A stretch of DNA of 47,733 nucleotides from Variovorax sp. MHTC-1 (GTDB taxonomy: Bacteria; Pseudomonadota; Gammaproteobacteria; Burkholderiales; Burkholderiaceae_C). A program made the position numbers and the translations under genes. Every line of letters begins with the position of its first letter. Within the stretch, counting starts at the first letter, position 1. A model generated the notes under the pieces. It saw only the letters and a program-made list of their open reading frames with translations. It was not told where the DNA came from and did not search any database. The stretch spans positions 1-47,733 of the forward strand of contig NZ_RWKI01000025.1 of NCBI RefSeq assembly GCF_003984645.1. Direction: 5' to 3'. This document shows positions 16,153-24,036 of this stretch, piece after piece.

Positions 16153-16168
16153 TCGCACAATCGTGCGA
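16153..16168. promoter_or_regulatory. Probable TetR operator TCGCAC-N4-GTGCGA
   Basis: Perfect six-base arms around AATC, located just upstream of the AAGGAG that serves the 37-residue peptide. The same arm sequence and the same four-base spacing recur, with one mismatch per arm, in the promoter of the adjacent TetR gene. Size and symmetry are typical for TetR-family dimers. Confidence 0.65.
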
Positions 16169-16182
16169 TAAAGGAGAGCCTC

Positions 16183-16296
16183 ATGTTGATCGCCTTTCTC
16201 TTCCTTGGAGCCTGCCTGGCCGGGCTCGGCATCCGCTCCTTTGTCGATACCCTGCGCAGCCTCCCCCGCAGCAACGAAGACTGGGTCTGGTACTGA
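16183..16296 (+). CDS. 37-residue single-pass membrane peptide
   Basis: A short frame with an AAGGAG about six bases before its ATG. It encodes a hydrophobic helix (LIAFLFLGACLAGLGI, residues 2-17), then a polar segment (RSFVDTLRSLPRSNEDW) ending in the aromatic tail WVWY. It starts 14 bases after the probable TetR operator, and its stop is two bases before the ATG of the alpha/beta hydrolase, so the two are likely co-translated. The ribosome binding site, the spacing and the membrane-peptide character support it. I know no named family. Confidence 0.65.
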   Translation: MLIAFLFLGACLAGLGIRSFVDTLRSLPRSNEDWVWY

Positions 16297-16298
16297 AC

Positions 16299-17204
16299 AT
16301 GGAATCCACCATCAGCACCGGCGCGAACGCCGCCGCCTCCAATTACTACGGCGCCAGCCTCGCGATGCGCGCGTTGCGCGTCGCGCTGGGCACGGCACAA
16401 CGCGCCTGGCCCGCCCTGGGGGTTCGCGCCGCCTATAGGCTTTTCGGCACGCCGCTGCCGCTCAAATGGGCGAACCGGCGCCATGGCCCGGGTGCGGATT
16501 GGCGGCGCGAGGCTTGGGCCTTCGAGGACGCGAGCCTGAGCCTCTACATGCCCGTCGTGATGGCCGCCGACACGCCGCGGGTGCTGCTGGTGCATGGCTG
16601 GGGCGGCCATGCGGGCCAGATGCTGGCGCTCGCCCAGGCTGTGGCGGCCGAGGGCTTCACGCCGGTGCTGCTCGAGATGCCGGCCCATGGCCGCAGCGCG
16701 GGCACGGCCAGCAACCTGCCGCAGTTCGCACGCGCCATCGACTACGTGGCGGCGCGGCTGGTGCAGCAGGGGGCCAGCATTCAGGCGGTGGCGGCGCACT
16801 CGCTGGGTGCCAATGCGCTGGCCTATGCGGCAAGTCGCGGCCTGCCCGCGCAAAGCCTGGTGCTGCTGGCGCCGCCGGCGTCGCCGCATGCGTTCACGCG
16901 CTACTTCGCACACGTGTTCGGTCTCAGCGAGCGCACGCGCGCCGCGATGCAGCGGCGGGTCGAGGCGCGCGAGGGCATCCTGATGCCGCACCTGGAGCCG
17001 CCGGCCGTCGGCCCGCGCATCCAGCTGCCGACGCTGGTGGTGCACGACCGCGAGGACCGCGTCAACCGCTTTGCGGACGGCGTGGCCTACCGCGACGCGA
17101 TCGCGGGCGCGCGGCTGATCGCGACCGAGGGCCTGGGCCACCGGCGCATCCTGAAGGAGCCGTCGGTGCTGCAGGAAGTGGTCGCGTTCATCCTGCGGCC
17201 GTGA
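16299..17204 (+). CDS. Alpha/beta hydrolase
   Basis: A 301-residue alpha/beta hydrolase with an N-terminal extension of about 90 residues before the core. HGWGGHAGQ (residues 99-107) forms the oxyanion region. Ser168 in AAHSLGAN is the nucleophile (AxSxG rather than GxSxG). Asp253 in HDREDRV and His281 in GLGHRR are the likely remaining triad members. No signal peptide is seen. Probably an esterase or lipase-like enzyme acting on an unknown ester. It is encoded directly after the 37-residue membrane peptide and probably controlled by the upstream TetR protein. Confidence 0.87.
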   Translation: MESTISTGANAAASNYYGASLAMRALRVALGTAQRAWPALGVRAAYRLFGTPLPLKWANRRHGPGADWRREAWAFEDASLSLYMPVVMAADTPRVLLVHGWGGHAGQMLALAQAVAAEGFTPVLLEMPAHGRSAGTASNLPQFARAIDYVAARLVQQGASIQAVAAHSLGANALAYAASRGLPAQSLVLLAPPASPHAFTRYFAHVFGLSERTRAAMQRRVEAREGILMPHLEPPAVGPRIQLPTLVVHDREDRVNRFADGVAYRDAIAGARLIATEGLGHRRILKEPSVLQEVVAFILRP

Positions 17205-17219
17205 GGGCCGCGCGACAGG

Positions 17220-17504
17220 TCAGCGCGCCGCGAGCGCAGCCGCTGCCGCATCGGGCAGCTCGATCTTGACCTCGAGCACCTCGAGGTCGTCCTGCTTCTC
17301 GAGGTGGACCTTGATGTCCTCGGCCTTGATCGACACGTACTTCGAGATCACCGCGATCAGCTCGCGCTGCAGTTCGGGCAGATAGTCGGGCCGGCGCTTG
17401 CCGCTCAGGGCGCTGCGCTCGTGCGCAAGAATGATCTGCAGCCGCTCCTTGGCGACGCTTGCCGTCTTCTTCTTTTCGCCCAGGAGGAACGAGAAAAAGG
17501 ACAT
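17220..17504 (-). CDS. minE: Cell division topological specificity factor MinE
   Basis: A 94-residue MinE protein. The N-terminal membrane-targeting helix (MSFFSFLLG) and anti-MinCD segment (ASVAKERLQIILAHERS) are followed by the C-terminal topological specificity domain (ELIAVISKYVSI ... VLEVKIELP). It stimulates MinD ATPase and drives pole-to-pole oscillation that places the division site at midcell. It starts three bases after the minD stop, as usual in a minDE pair. Confidence 0.97.
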   Translation of the reverse strand: MSFFSFLLGEKKKTASVAKERLQIILAHERSALSGKRRPDYLPELQRELIAVISKYVSIKAEDIKVHLEKQDDLEVLEVKIELPDAAAAALAAR

Positions 17505-17507
17505 TGC

Positions 17508-18323
17508 TTACCTCCCGCCGAAGAAGCGCTTGAAGAAGCTCGGCTTCTCGGCATCGACGAAGCGCATCGGCTTGTCTTCCCCGAGGAAGCGCGCCACCAC
17601 GTCGCTGTAGGCCTGCGCCACGTCGGTCTCCTTGTCATGGATCGCGGGCACGCCCTGGTTGGAGGCCTGCAGCACGCTCTCGGATTCGGGGATCACGCCG
17701 AGCAGCTTGATGCGCAGGATGTCCTGGATGTCTTCCAGCGACAGCATCTGGCCGCCGGCCACGCGGTTCGGGTTGTAGCGCGTGATCAGGAGGTGCTCCT
17801 TGATCGGCTCGCCGCCTTCCTTGGCGCGCTTGGTCTTGGAGCCCAGCATGCCCAGGATGCGGTCGGAGTCGCGCACCGACGAGACCTCGGGGTTGGTCAC
17901 GATCAGCGCCTCGTCGGCGAAGTGCATCGCCATCAGCGCGCCGGTCTCGATGCCCGCGGGCGAGTCGCAGACGATGAAGTCGAAGCCCTGTTCGGCCAGC
18001 TCCTTGAGGATCTTCTCGACGCCTTCCTGCGTGAGCGCGTCCTTGTCGCGCGTCTGCGAGGCGGCCAGCACGAACAGGTTGTCGCACTGCTTGTCCTTGA
18101 TGAGCGCCTGGCTCAAGTTGGCCTCGCCCTGGATCACGTTGATCAGGTCGTACACCACGCGCCGTTCGCAGCCCATGATCAGGTCCAGGTTGCGCAGGCC
18201 GACGTCGAAGTCGATCACGGCCGTCTTCTTGCCCGCGAGCGCGAGCCCCGATGCAAAGCTCGCGCTCGTGGTCGTCTTGCCGACGCCGCCCTTGCCCGAG
18301 GTCACCACCACAATCTTGGCCAT
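17508..18323 (-). CDS. minD: Septum site-determining ATPase MinD
   Basis: A 271-residue ParA-superfamily ATPase. The deviant Walker A GKGGVGKTT is at residues 10-18, with VIDFDVGLRNLD and FIVCDSPAGIE following. The C-terminal membrane-targeting amphipathic helix is present (PSFFKRFFGGR). It recruits MinC to the membrane and oscillates with MinE. A 125-base gap holding a structured repeat separates it from minC, while minE follows immediately. This suggests that minDE may be expressed apart from minC. Confidence 0.98.
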   Translation of the reverse strand: MAKIVVVTSGKGGVGKTTTSASFASGLALAGKKTAVIDFDVGLRNLDLIMGCERRVVYDLINVIQGEANLSQALIKDKQCDNLFVLAASQTRDKDALTQEGVEKILKELAEQGFDFIVCDSPAGIETGALMAMHFADEALIVTNPEVSSVRDSDRILGMLGSKTKRAKEGGEPIKEHLLITRYNPNRVAGGQMLSLEDIQDILRIKLLGVIPESESVLQASNQGVPAIHDKETDVAQAYSDVVARFLGEDKPMRFVDAEKPSFFKRFFGGR

Positions 18324-18360
18324 TCCGTTCCTTCTTTGCTCAGTTGTTCAGTTATCACGC

Positions 18361-18448
18361 GCAGGCGGCCGCCGCCGGGCCGCCCCAAGGCGGTCCGCGC
18401 CTCCCCTCGGAGGGTTAGCGAAGCACACGAAGCGGCAAGCCGAGGGGT
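18361..18448. repeat. Structured intergenic repeat between minC and minD (copy A)
   Basis: The stretch contains GGGCCGCC-CCAA-GGCGGTCC, a stem-loop, and CCCCTCGG pairing with CCGAGGGG across a GTGT/ACACGAAG-type linker. The shared core (tAGCG..ACACGAAG..G..AGCC.gaGGGGTT) recurs at 21150-21214, and a partial copy with GGCGGCCGCCGCCGG lies at 34804-34827. On the minus strand it begins directly after the minC stop codon. It may act as an RNA processing or attenuation element. Confidence 0.6.
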
Positions 18449-19204
18449 TCATGCAATCGCGCTCATCACGATCTTTTTTCCGTCGAGCGAGATCTGTGCC
18501 GGCTTGCCGGCGATGTCCGCCGGCAGCGCGACCTCCGCCGTGCGGTAGATGCCCGCGATCGCCACCAGCTGCGCTTCCATGCAGGTCGTGAAGATGCGCG
18601 CCTCGGTGTTGCCGCGCGCGCCGGCGATCGCCTTGCCGCGCAGCGGTGCGTAGACGTGGACGTTGCCGTCCGCGATCACTTCGGCGCCGAAGCTCACCAC
18701 GGCCGTCACGACCACGTCGCCGCCGCGCGCATACACCTGCTGGCCGGAACGCAGGGGCTTGTCGATCACCAGCGTGCCGTTGGCCGGTACCGGTACTTCG
18801 CGCACGATCTGCGGCGCCTCGCTGGGCGCTTCGGCCGGCGGGGCGCTCGGGCGGGGAGTCGGCGTCACCGGCATCGCGGCCAGCGACAGGCCGGCGGCAC
18901 GCGCCGCCGCATTCTGGACATCGTTGCCGCCGCGCACCGCGATCGGCTGCGTCTGGTGGCGCGCCAGCAACGCACGCAGCGCTGCAAAGTCGATGGCGGC
19001 GCCTGCTTGGTCCTCTTGGAGCTGGGAAAGGTCGATGACGACCGGCTCCTGGTCGAAGAAGTCGGGTGAATCGGCCAGTTGCACGTCGAGTGCCTCGGCC
19101 AGAACGCCGAGTTCGGCCGTCTTGAGGATCACGGCGATCAGCGGCAGCGTCGCGCTCTTGAATTCGAATACCGCCTTGTTGCGCGCGGCGGAAGCATCGG
19201 CCAT
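18449..19204 (-). CDS. minC: Septum site-determining protein MinC
   Basis: A 251-residue FtsZ-assembly inhibitor. The N-terminal FtsZ-binding domain covers residues about 1-110. A Pro/Ala-rich linker (TPRPSAPPAEAPSEAP) follows. The C-terminal beta-helical dimerisation and MinD-binding domain has the typical RSGQQVYARGGDVVV, GAEVIADGNVHVYAPLRGK and ARIFTTCMEAQLVAIAG. It is first of the three min genes on the minus strand. A divergent hypothetical gene starts about 210 bases upstream, and that gap shows no strong promoter to my eye. Confidence 0.97.
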   Translation of the reverse strand: MADASAARNKAVFEFKSATLPLIAVILKTAELGVLAEALDVQLADSPDFFDQEPVVIDLSQLQEDQAGAAIDFAALRALLARHQTQPIAVRGGNDVQNAAARAAGLSLAAMPVTPTPRPSAPPAEAPSEAPQIVREVPVPANGTLVIDKPLRSGQQVYARGGDVVVTAVVSFGAEVIADGNVHVYAPLRGKAIAGARGNTEARIFTTCMEAQLVAIAGIYRTAEVALPADIAGKPAQISLDGKKIVMSAIA

Positions 19205-19412
19205 GGAAAACGTTGGTGCGAAAAGCGTTGGAGTCTAACGGGGAGCAGGCCGCAGGCTGCCGCCAGGTCGGCGAAAGAACACGCGGCACAACATCTCTTG
19301 CACCACGTTGCATCTTCGCGCTCATGAAGGTGCGCCCCATTCCTACACGGGCGCCGGAGATCTCTTCGCAGACTGGCCCGCTTTGTAAACGGCGCGATGC
19401 GCACTTCCTGCC

Positions 19413-19745
19413 ATGCAACCCATCCTCGATATCCGGTCGGTTCAGCCTGATCTCTACACTTACAGCCTCGGCGCGGCGGCGGAGGGCGTGCTTCCGCGCG
19501 ACGACTTCTTCGAAACCGCGGAGCGCTGCCTGCAGGACGCGGGCGAGGGCCTCTTCCTGTACTTCGACCGCGTCCAGATCTCCTTTGCCGGTTTCGCGCT
19601 CGGCAGCTATCCGGTGGCGCGCATGGTGGAGGATCCGATGGGGCTGTTCCGCGAACTCATGGCGCGCATCGAGAGCATCTACCGATCGCGCGCCTTGCCG
19701 CGCCGGCGGGCTCAAGCCTGGCGCGAGCGGCTCAACAGCGCGTAG
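19413..19745 (+). CDS. Conserved hypothetical protein
   Basis: A 110-residue soluble protein with a mixed alpha/beta pattern (LYTYSLGAAAEGVLPRDDFF, then FLYFDRVQISFAGFALGSYPV) and a basic C-terminal helix. I do not recognise the family. Its 3' end overlaps the convergent uracil permease gene by about 34 bases. No signal peptide or transmembrane helix is seen. It is divergent from minC, but nothing ties it to division. Confidence 0.6.
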   Translation: MQPILDIRSVQPDLYTYSLGAAAEGVLPRDDFFETAERCLQDAGEGLFLYFDRVQISFAGFALGSYPVARMVEDPMGLFRELMARIESIYRSRALPRRRAQAWRERLNSA

Positions 19746-21070
19746 AGCAGGATCGCGCCGAAGGTCGCCGTGCCGATGCCGCCGAGCGCGAACTGGCCGA
19801 ACTTCAGCGTGAAATCGCCGGTGCCGATGATCAGCGTGATCGCGGCCACGATCAGGTTCTTGTTCTGCGAGAAGTCGACCTTGTTGTCGACCCAGATCTT
19901 CGCGCCCGCGATCGCGATCAGGCCGAAGACCACGATGCTCACGCCGCCCATCACCGGCAGCGGGATGGCCTGGATCAGCGCGCCGAACTTGGGGCTGAAG
20001 CCCAAGAGCAGCGCGATCAGCGCGGCGACCACGAACATCGCGGTCGAGTAGATCTTGGTGGCCGCCATCACGCCGATGTTTTCCGCATAGGTCGTGACGC
20101 CGGTGCCGCCGGCCGCGCCGCTCACCATGGTCGCGATGCCGTCGCCGATGAAGGCGCGGCCGAGATACGGATTGAGGTCGCGCCCCGTCATCGCGCTCAC
20201 GGCCTTGATGTGGCCCAGGTTCTCGGCCACCAGGATCACAGCCACCGGCGCGATCAGCAGCATCGCGTTGACATCGAAGACCGGCGCCGCAAACTTCGGC
20301 AGGCCGAACCATGGCGCCGCGCCGAGCGCCGTCAAGTCGATCGGCTTGCCCAGCCCCAGGCCGTTGGTCAGCACCGCATAGATCACGCTCGCGGCGATCA
20401 GCCCCATGAGGATCAGCAGGCGCTGCACCATGCCGCGCGTGTAGACCGCGATCAGGCCCACGCAAAGAAAGGTCAACGCCTGGATCCAGGTGTCGAAACC
20501 GGTCGGCGCCATGTTCTTGATCGGCACGCTCGCCAGGTTGAGCCCGATCACCGCCACCACGGCGCCCGTGACCACCGGCGGCATCAGCCGCTCGATCCAA
20601 TGCACCGCGACGTCCTGCTCGATCTCCTCGACCTCGACGCCGCGCATCGGCGCCGTCTTGTGGTGCCGTTCGTTGGTGAGCGCGACCAGGATGCCGATCA
20701 GCGTGTAGACCAGGCCGCAGGCGATGATGCCGCCCAGCGCCACGCCCAGATTGGCGTTCGGCCCCTGGCCGGCATAGCCCGTGGCCGCGATCACCACGCC
20801 GATGAAGGCGAAGCTCGAACCCAGGTAGCTCGGCACCCGGCCGCCGGTGACGACGAAGAAGATCAGCGTGCCGACGCCGCTCATCAGGATCGCGATGTTG
20901 GGATTGAAGCCCATGAGGATCGGCGCCAGCACCGTGGCGCCGAACATCGCGATCACATGCTGCACGCCCATCGCGACCGTCTGCGGCCAGGGCAGGCGCT
21001 CCTCGGGCGCCACCACGGCGGTGCTGCCGGCAGCGACCTCGCGCCAGCGGGGAAGGTAGGAATCGCTCAT
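19712..21070 (-). CDS. NCS2 uracil/pyrimidine permease (UraA/RutG-like)
   Basis: A 452-residue inner-membrane permease of the nucleobase:cation symporter-2 family with about fourteen hydrophobic segments. Typical blocks are GVQHVIAMFGATVLAPILMG near residue 30, the region SYLGSSFAFIGVVIAATG, and the conserved VAENLGHIKAVS followed by GDGIATMVSGAAGGTGVTTY, which lines the substrate site in UraA. Uracil or another pyrimidine is the probable substrate. The start at 21070 has GAGGAGAAG upstream. A structured repeat lies between this gene and the upstream thioesterase gene. Confidence 0.9.
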   Translation of the reverse strand: MSDSYLPRWREVAAGSTAVVAPEERLPWPQTVAMGVQHVIAMFGATVLAPILMGFNPNIAILMSGVGTLIFFVVTGGRVPSYLGSSFAFIGVVIAATGYAGQGPNANLGVALGGIIACGLVYTLIGILVALTNERHHKTAPMRGVEVEEIEQDVAVHWIERLMPPVVTGAVVAVIGLNLASVPIKNMAPTGFDTWIQALTFLCVGLIAVYTRGMVQRLLILMGLIAASVIYAVLTNGLGLGKPIDLTALGAAPWFGLPKFAAPVFDVNAMLLIAPVAVILVAENLGHIKAVSAMTGRDLNPYLGRAFIGDGIATMVSGAAGGTGVTTYAENIGVMAATKIYSTAMFVVAALIALLLGFSPKFGALIQAIPLPVMGGVSIVVFGLIAIAGAKIWVDNKVDFSQNKNLIVAAITLIIGTGDFTLKFGQFALGGIGTATFGAILLYALLSRSRQA

Positions 21071-21149
21071 TGTTTTCTTCTCCTCGGTTGTTGTGATCTG
21101 CGTTCGAAACGGGCTCTGTTCCAGGAACACCTCGGAACGGCTTTGCCGG

Positions 21150-21214
21150 GCCGCAGGTGTTGCCCCCTGCAAGGGGGTTGGCGTAGCGACACGAAGTGCG
21201 CGCAGCCTCGGGGT
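21150..21214. repeat. Structured intergenic repeat, copy B
   Basis: GCCCCCTGCAAGGGGG forms a compact hairpin. It is followed by TTGGCGTAGCG-ACACGAAGTG-CGCGCAGCC-TCGGGGTT, which aligns with the element between minC and minD. As in that copy, the GGGGTT end abuts the stop codon of the upstream minus-strand gene (here the thioesterase), and the next gene on the same strand is the permease. Confidence 0.6.
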
Positions 21215-21631
21215 TTACCTAAGTACAGCCATGGTGATGCGCGAAACGCAGGTCAGCTCGCCGGCGTCGTTGGTCATGTCGATCTGCCACACCTGCGTGC
21301 TGCGGCCGCGGTGCACCGGCCGTGCGGTGCCGGTGACCCAGCCCGACGTCGTGGCCTTGATGTGGTTGGCGTTGATGTCCAGCCCCACGCAGCGCTCGCC
21401 CTCGGGCGCCGAGTAGTGGGCGCCGCAGGAGCCCAGCGTCTCGGCCAGCACCACCGACACGCCGCCGTGCAGGATGCCGTAGGGCTGGCGCGTGCGCTTG
21501 TCCACCGGCACGCGGGCGCGAATGAAATCGTCGCCGACCTCGAGGAACTCCACGCCCAGCGTCGCGACGGCGGTGTCGATATGGCTGCGGGTCAGTTCCT
21601 CGATCGAGATCTCTTTTTTCCAGATGGGCAT
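21215..21631 (-). CDS. Hotdog-fold acyl-CoA thioesterase (MenI/YdiI/EntH type)
   Basis: A 138-residue hotdog-fold thioesterase. The pattern IWKKEISIEEL ... PYGILHGGVSVVLAETLGS ... CVGLDINANHIKAT closely follows E. coli YdiI (MenI) and EntH. Glu64 is the likely catalytic acid. Such enzymes hydrolyse aromatic or other acyl-CoAs such as 1,4-dihydroxy-2-naphthoyl-CoA. The organism probably uses ubiquinone, so the physiological substrate may be different, for example a phenylacetate-type CoA ester. The start at 21631 is preceded by GGAG. The homology begins there, so longer upstream starts are unlikely. Confidence 0.88.
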   Translation of the reverse strand: MPIWKKEISIEELTRSHIDTAVATLGVEFLEVGDDFIRARVPVDKRTRQPYGILHGGVSVVLAETLGSCGAHYSAPEGERCVGLDINANHIKATTSGWVTGTARPVHRGRSTQVWQIDMTNDAGELTCVSRITMAVLR

Positions 21632-21735
21632 GCGGCATTCTCCAGTCGATGTGGCCAAAACTATAGCGACTGGTCTGGACACGACGGGCCCCTGGCCGAC
21701 ACGGCGGCCGAGCTTGTACGGCATAAGCTTTCAAT

Positions 21736-23043
21736 ATGACGCGCACTGGAAGATGGATCAGCGGGATCGCCGTCGCCGTGCTGTTGCTGTTCGGCGGCCT
21801 GGCCCTCCTGGCCTGGCGGCTGCTGCCGAGCGACGAGGCGCTCGCGGCCGAGATCAGCCAGCGCTTCGAGAAGGCCTCCGGTATCGGCCTGCGCATCGGC
21901 GCGGCGCACTGGTCGCTGCGACCGATCCCGGTGGTGGTGCTGAGCGATCTCGCGACCGCGCAGGAGCGCCCGATCACCGTGCGGCGCGTCGTCGTGCGGC
22001 CGCAGCTCGCCGCGTTGTGGAACCGCAAGATCGCGATCGACGCCGTCGAGGTCGAAGGCGCCGTGCTGCCGCGCACCTCGGTGCGCGCCTTTCGCGGGCG
22101 CTGGCAGTGGAGCGACGCGGCCACGGCGCTGGCCGGCGCATGGAGCCCGGCGGAAATTCCGCTCGACCACCTGCGGCTGCGCGATGTGACGTGGATCGAC
22201 CGCCGCGGCATTGCGCTGGCCTACGACGCCGACCTGCGCTTCGGCCGCGGCTGGCGCCCGAGCGAGGCCGAAGTGTCTCGGCGCGGCGCATCGCCCGCCG
22301 CCAGGATGCGCGTCGAACGCGAGGGCGAACAGGACCGCTGGCGCGTGAAGATCGATGTGGGCGGCGGCACGTGGAACGGCGAGGCGGCGCTGCGGACGCT
22401 CGACCAGGGCCGGATGCGGCTCACGGCCCAGCTGGCGCCGAAGGGCGTGGACATCGCCGGGCTGGTCGGCGCCTTTGCGCGGCGCAACGCGGTCGAAGGC
22501 AGGATCGACGGCCGGACCGAGCTCGAGACCGAAGGCGACAACGTCGGTGAGATGGTGCGCCGGCTGCACACGCGCACCCGATTCACGGTCAGGCCCGCGA
22601 CCTTGAAGGGCTTCGATCTCGCGAAGGCAGTCAGCACCGCGGGCGCGGACCGCAGCGGGCAGACCGTGTTCGACGAACTCACGGGCACCCTCGACACCCA
22701 ATCCGGCGAGGACGGCATCACGCTTCGCTACACCGGCCTGCAGGCGCGCTCCGGCCTGCTCACCGCGAGCGGCAGCGCCACGGTGTTGAACCGGCGCCTG
22801 AACGGCGAGGCAGCGATCGACCTGGTCGACGGCGTGGTCGGCGTGCCCTTCAAGCTGGCCGGCACGCTCGACAACCCCGAGCTCTCGCTGACCGGCGGCG
22901 CGCTGGCCGGCGCCGCGGTGGGCACGGCCGTGCTGCCGGGCGTCGGCACCGCGATCGGCGCGCGCATCGGGCAGCAGGTGGAAAAGCTGTTCGGCGGCGA
23001 GGACGAAGAGAAGAAGAGGAAGCCGCCGCAGAAGGCGCGCTGA
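21736..23043 (+). CDS. AsmA family protein
   Basis: A 435-residue membrane-anchored protein. One transmembrane helix (residues 8-28) is followed by a large periplasmic region. The C-terminal part (LKGFDLAKAVSTAG, FDELTGTLDTQSGE, GITLRYTGLQARSGLLTASG, GTLDNPELSLTGG) is the AsmA_2 pattern. AsmA-like proteins are now thought to help move phospholipids between membranes. It ends with a lysine-rich tail (EEKKRKPPQKAR) and a Gly/Ala-rich segment. It is divergent from the thioesterase gene and meets the LysR gene tail to tail. Confidence 0.85.
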   Translation: MTRTGRWISGIAVAVLLLFGGLALLAWRLLPSDEALAAEISQRFEKASGIGLRIGAAHWSLRPIPVVVLSDLATAQERPITVRRVVVRPQLAALWNRKIAIDAVEVEGAVLPRTSVRAFRGRWQWSDAATALAGAWSPAEIPLDHLRLRDVTWIDRRGIALAYDADLRFGRGWRPSEAEVSRRGASPAARMRVEREGEQDRWRVKIDVGGGTWNGEAALRTLDQGRMRLTAQLAPKGVDIAGLVGAFARRNAVEGRIDGRTELETEGDNVGEMVRRLHTRTRFTVRPATLKGFDLAKAVSTAGADRSGQTVFDELTGTLDTQSGEDGITLRYTGLQARSGLLTASGSATVLNRRLNGEAAIDLVDGVVGVPFKLAGTLDNPELSLTGGALAGAAVGTAVLPGVGTAIGARIGQQVEKLFGGEDEEKKRKPPQKAR

Positions 23044-23046
23044 GGC

Positions 23047-23964
23047 TCAGGGCGCTGGTCGGAAGCCGGGCAGCGCATACATGCGCCGCTTGAGCGCTTC
23101 GATGAAGGCGGTCACGCGTGCGGGTCTATAAATCCCTGGCGGCAATGCGACGTGGATGCCGACCGGCTCCAGCCACCATTGCGGCAGCACCCGCTTGAGC
23201 CGGCCGGCCTGCAGGTCGTCCTGGCACATCCACGGCGCCGCAGCGCCTATGCCCGCGCCGTTGAGGATGGCGCGGTAGCTCGACAGCAGGCTGTCGGTGC
23301 GGATCGGGGTGTCCAGCGCCACGATGCGCGAGCGGCCGGCCTTGTCGAGCAGGCGCACGCTGCCCATCACGTAGGGCAGCAGTCCGACGCAGGGCAGCGA
23401 GGGCAGCCGCGCCAGCGTCACCGGCCCCAGGCGCTTGAGCAGCGCCGGCGTGGCGAGCAGCACGCGCTCCATTGAGCCAAGCTGGCGACTCACGAGCCCC
23501 GGGTCGCGCACCTCGCCGACGCAGACCCAGCACTCCGCGCCCGAAGCCGCGAGGTCGACCACGCGATCGGTCAGCGTGAGTTCGATGCGCAGGGCGGGAT
23601 GCGCGGCGCGCAGATCGGTCACTGCATCGGTCAGGAAACCGGTGCCGTAGCCCGAAGGGCCGATCACGCGCAGCGTGCCCTCGGGTCGGCTCTGCGCGCC
23701 CGAGAGCCGGCTCGACAACCCGGACCAGCGATCGGTCAAGTCGTGCGCCTCGGCCAGCAGCGAGCGGCCTTCGTCGGTGAGCGAGAAGCTCGCGGTTGTG
23801 CGGATCGCGAGCTTGCAGCCCAGCAGGCGTTCGAGCTCCAGCAGGCGGCGACTCACCGTCGGTTGCGTGGTGCCGAGCAGGCGGGCCGCCTTGCTGAGCG
23901 AGCCGGTGTCGCCGATGCGCAGGAAAGTGTCGAGCAGGTCCAGCCTGTCGTGCGTGGTCTTCAT
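23047..23964 (-). CDS. LysR family transcriptional regulator
   Basis: A 305-residue LysR-type regulator with its helix-turn-helix at residues about 20-45 (GSLSKAARLLGTTQPTVSRRL), followed by a periplasmic-binding-like effector domain. It is transcribed away from an aminotransferase gene starting 73 bases to the right, the classic arrangement for a LysR protein controlling the divergent operon. An ACGTAT-N16-ATACGT inverted repeat lies in the gap. It probably governs the aminotransferase, Bug receptor and DMFase-like genes. Confidence 0.9.
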   Translation of the reverse strand: MKTTHDRLDLLDTFLRIGDTGSLSKAARLLGTTQPTVSRRLLELERLLGCKLAIRTTASFSLTDEGRSLLAEAHDLTDRWSGLSSRLSGAQSRPEGTLRVIGPSGYGTGFLTDAVTDLRAAHPALRIELTLTDRVVDLAASGAECWVCVGEVRDPGLVSRQLGSMERVLLATPALLKRLGPVTLARLPSLPCVGLLPYVMGSVRLLDKAGRSRIVALDTPIRTDSLLSSYRAILNGAGIGAAAPWMCQDDLQAGRLKRVLPQWWLEPVGIHVALPPGIYRPARVTAFIEALKRRMYALPGFRPAP

Positions 23965-23971
23965 GCGTAGC

Positions 23972-23999
23972 ACGTATAGCACTTCATCGTTCCATACGT
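23972..23999. promoter_or_regulatory. Inverted repeat ACGTAT-N16-ATACGT, probable LysR site
   Basis: Perfect six-base arms at 23972-23977 and 23994-23999 in the divergent gap between the LysR gene and the aminotransferase gene. The arm spacing is wide for the usual T-N11-A box, but the position is right for an autoregulating LysR protein. Assignment is by symmetry and context only. Confidence 0.4.
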
Positions 24000-24036
24000 C
24001 TACCGCCACGGCCGGTCTCTCCGTATCTTCCGCAGC

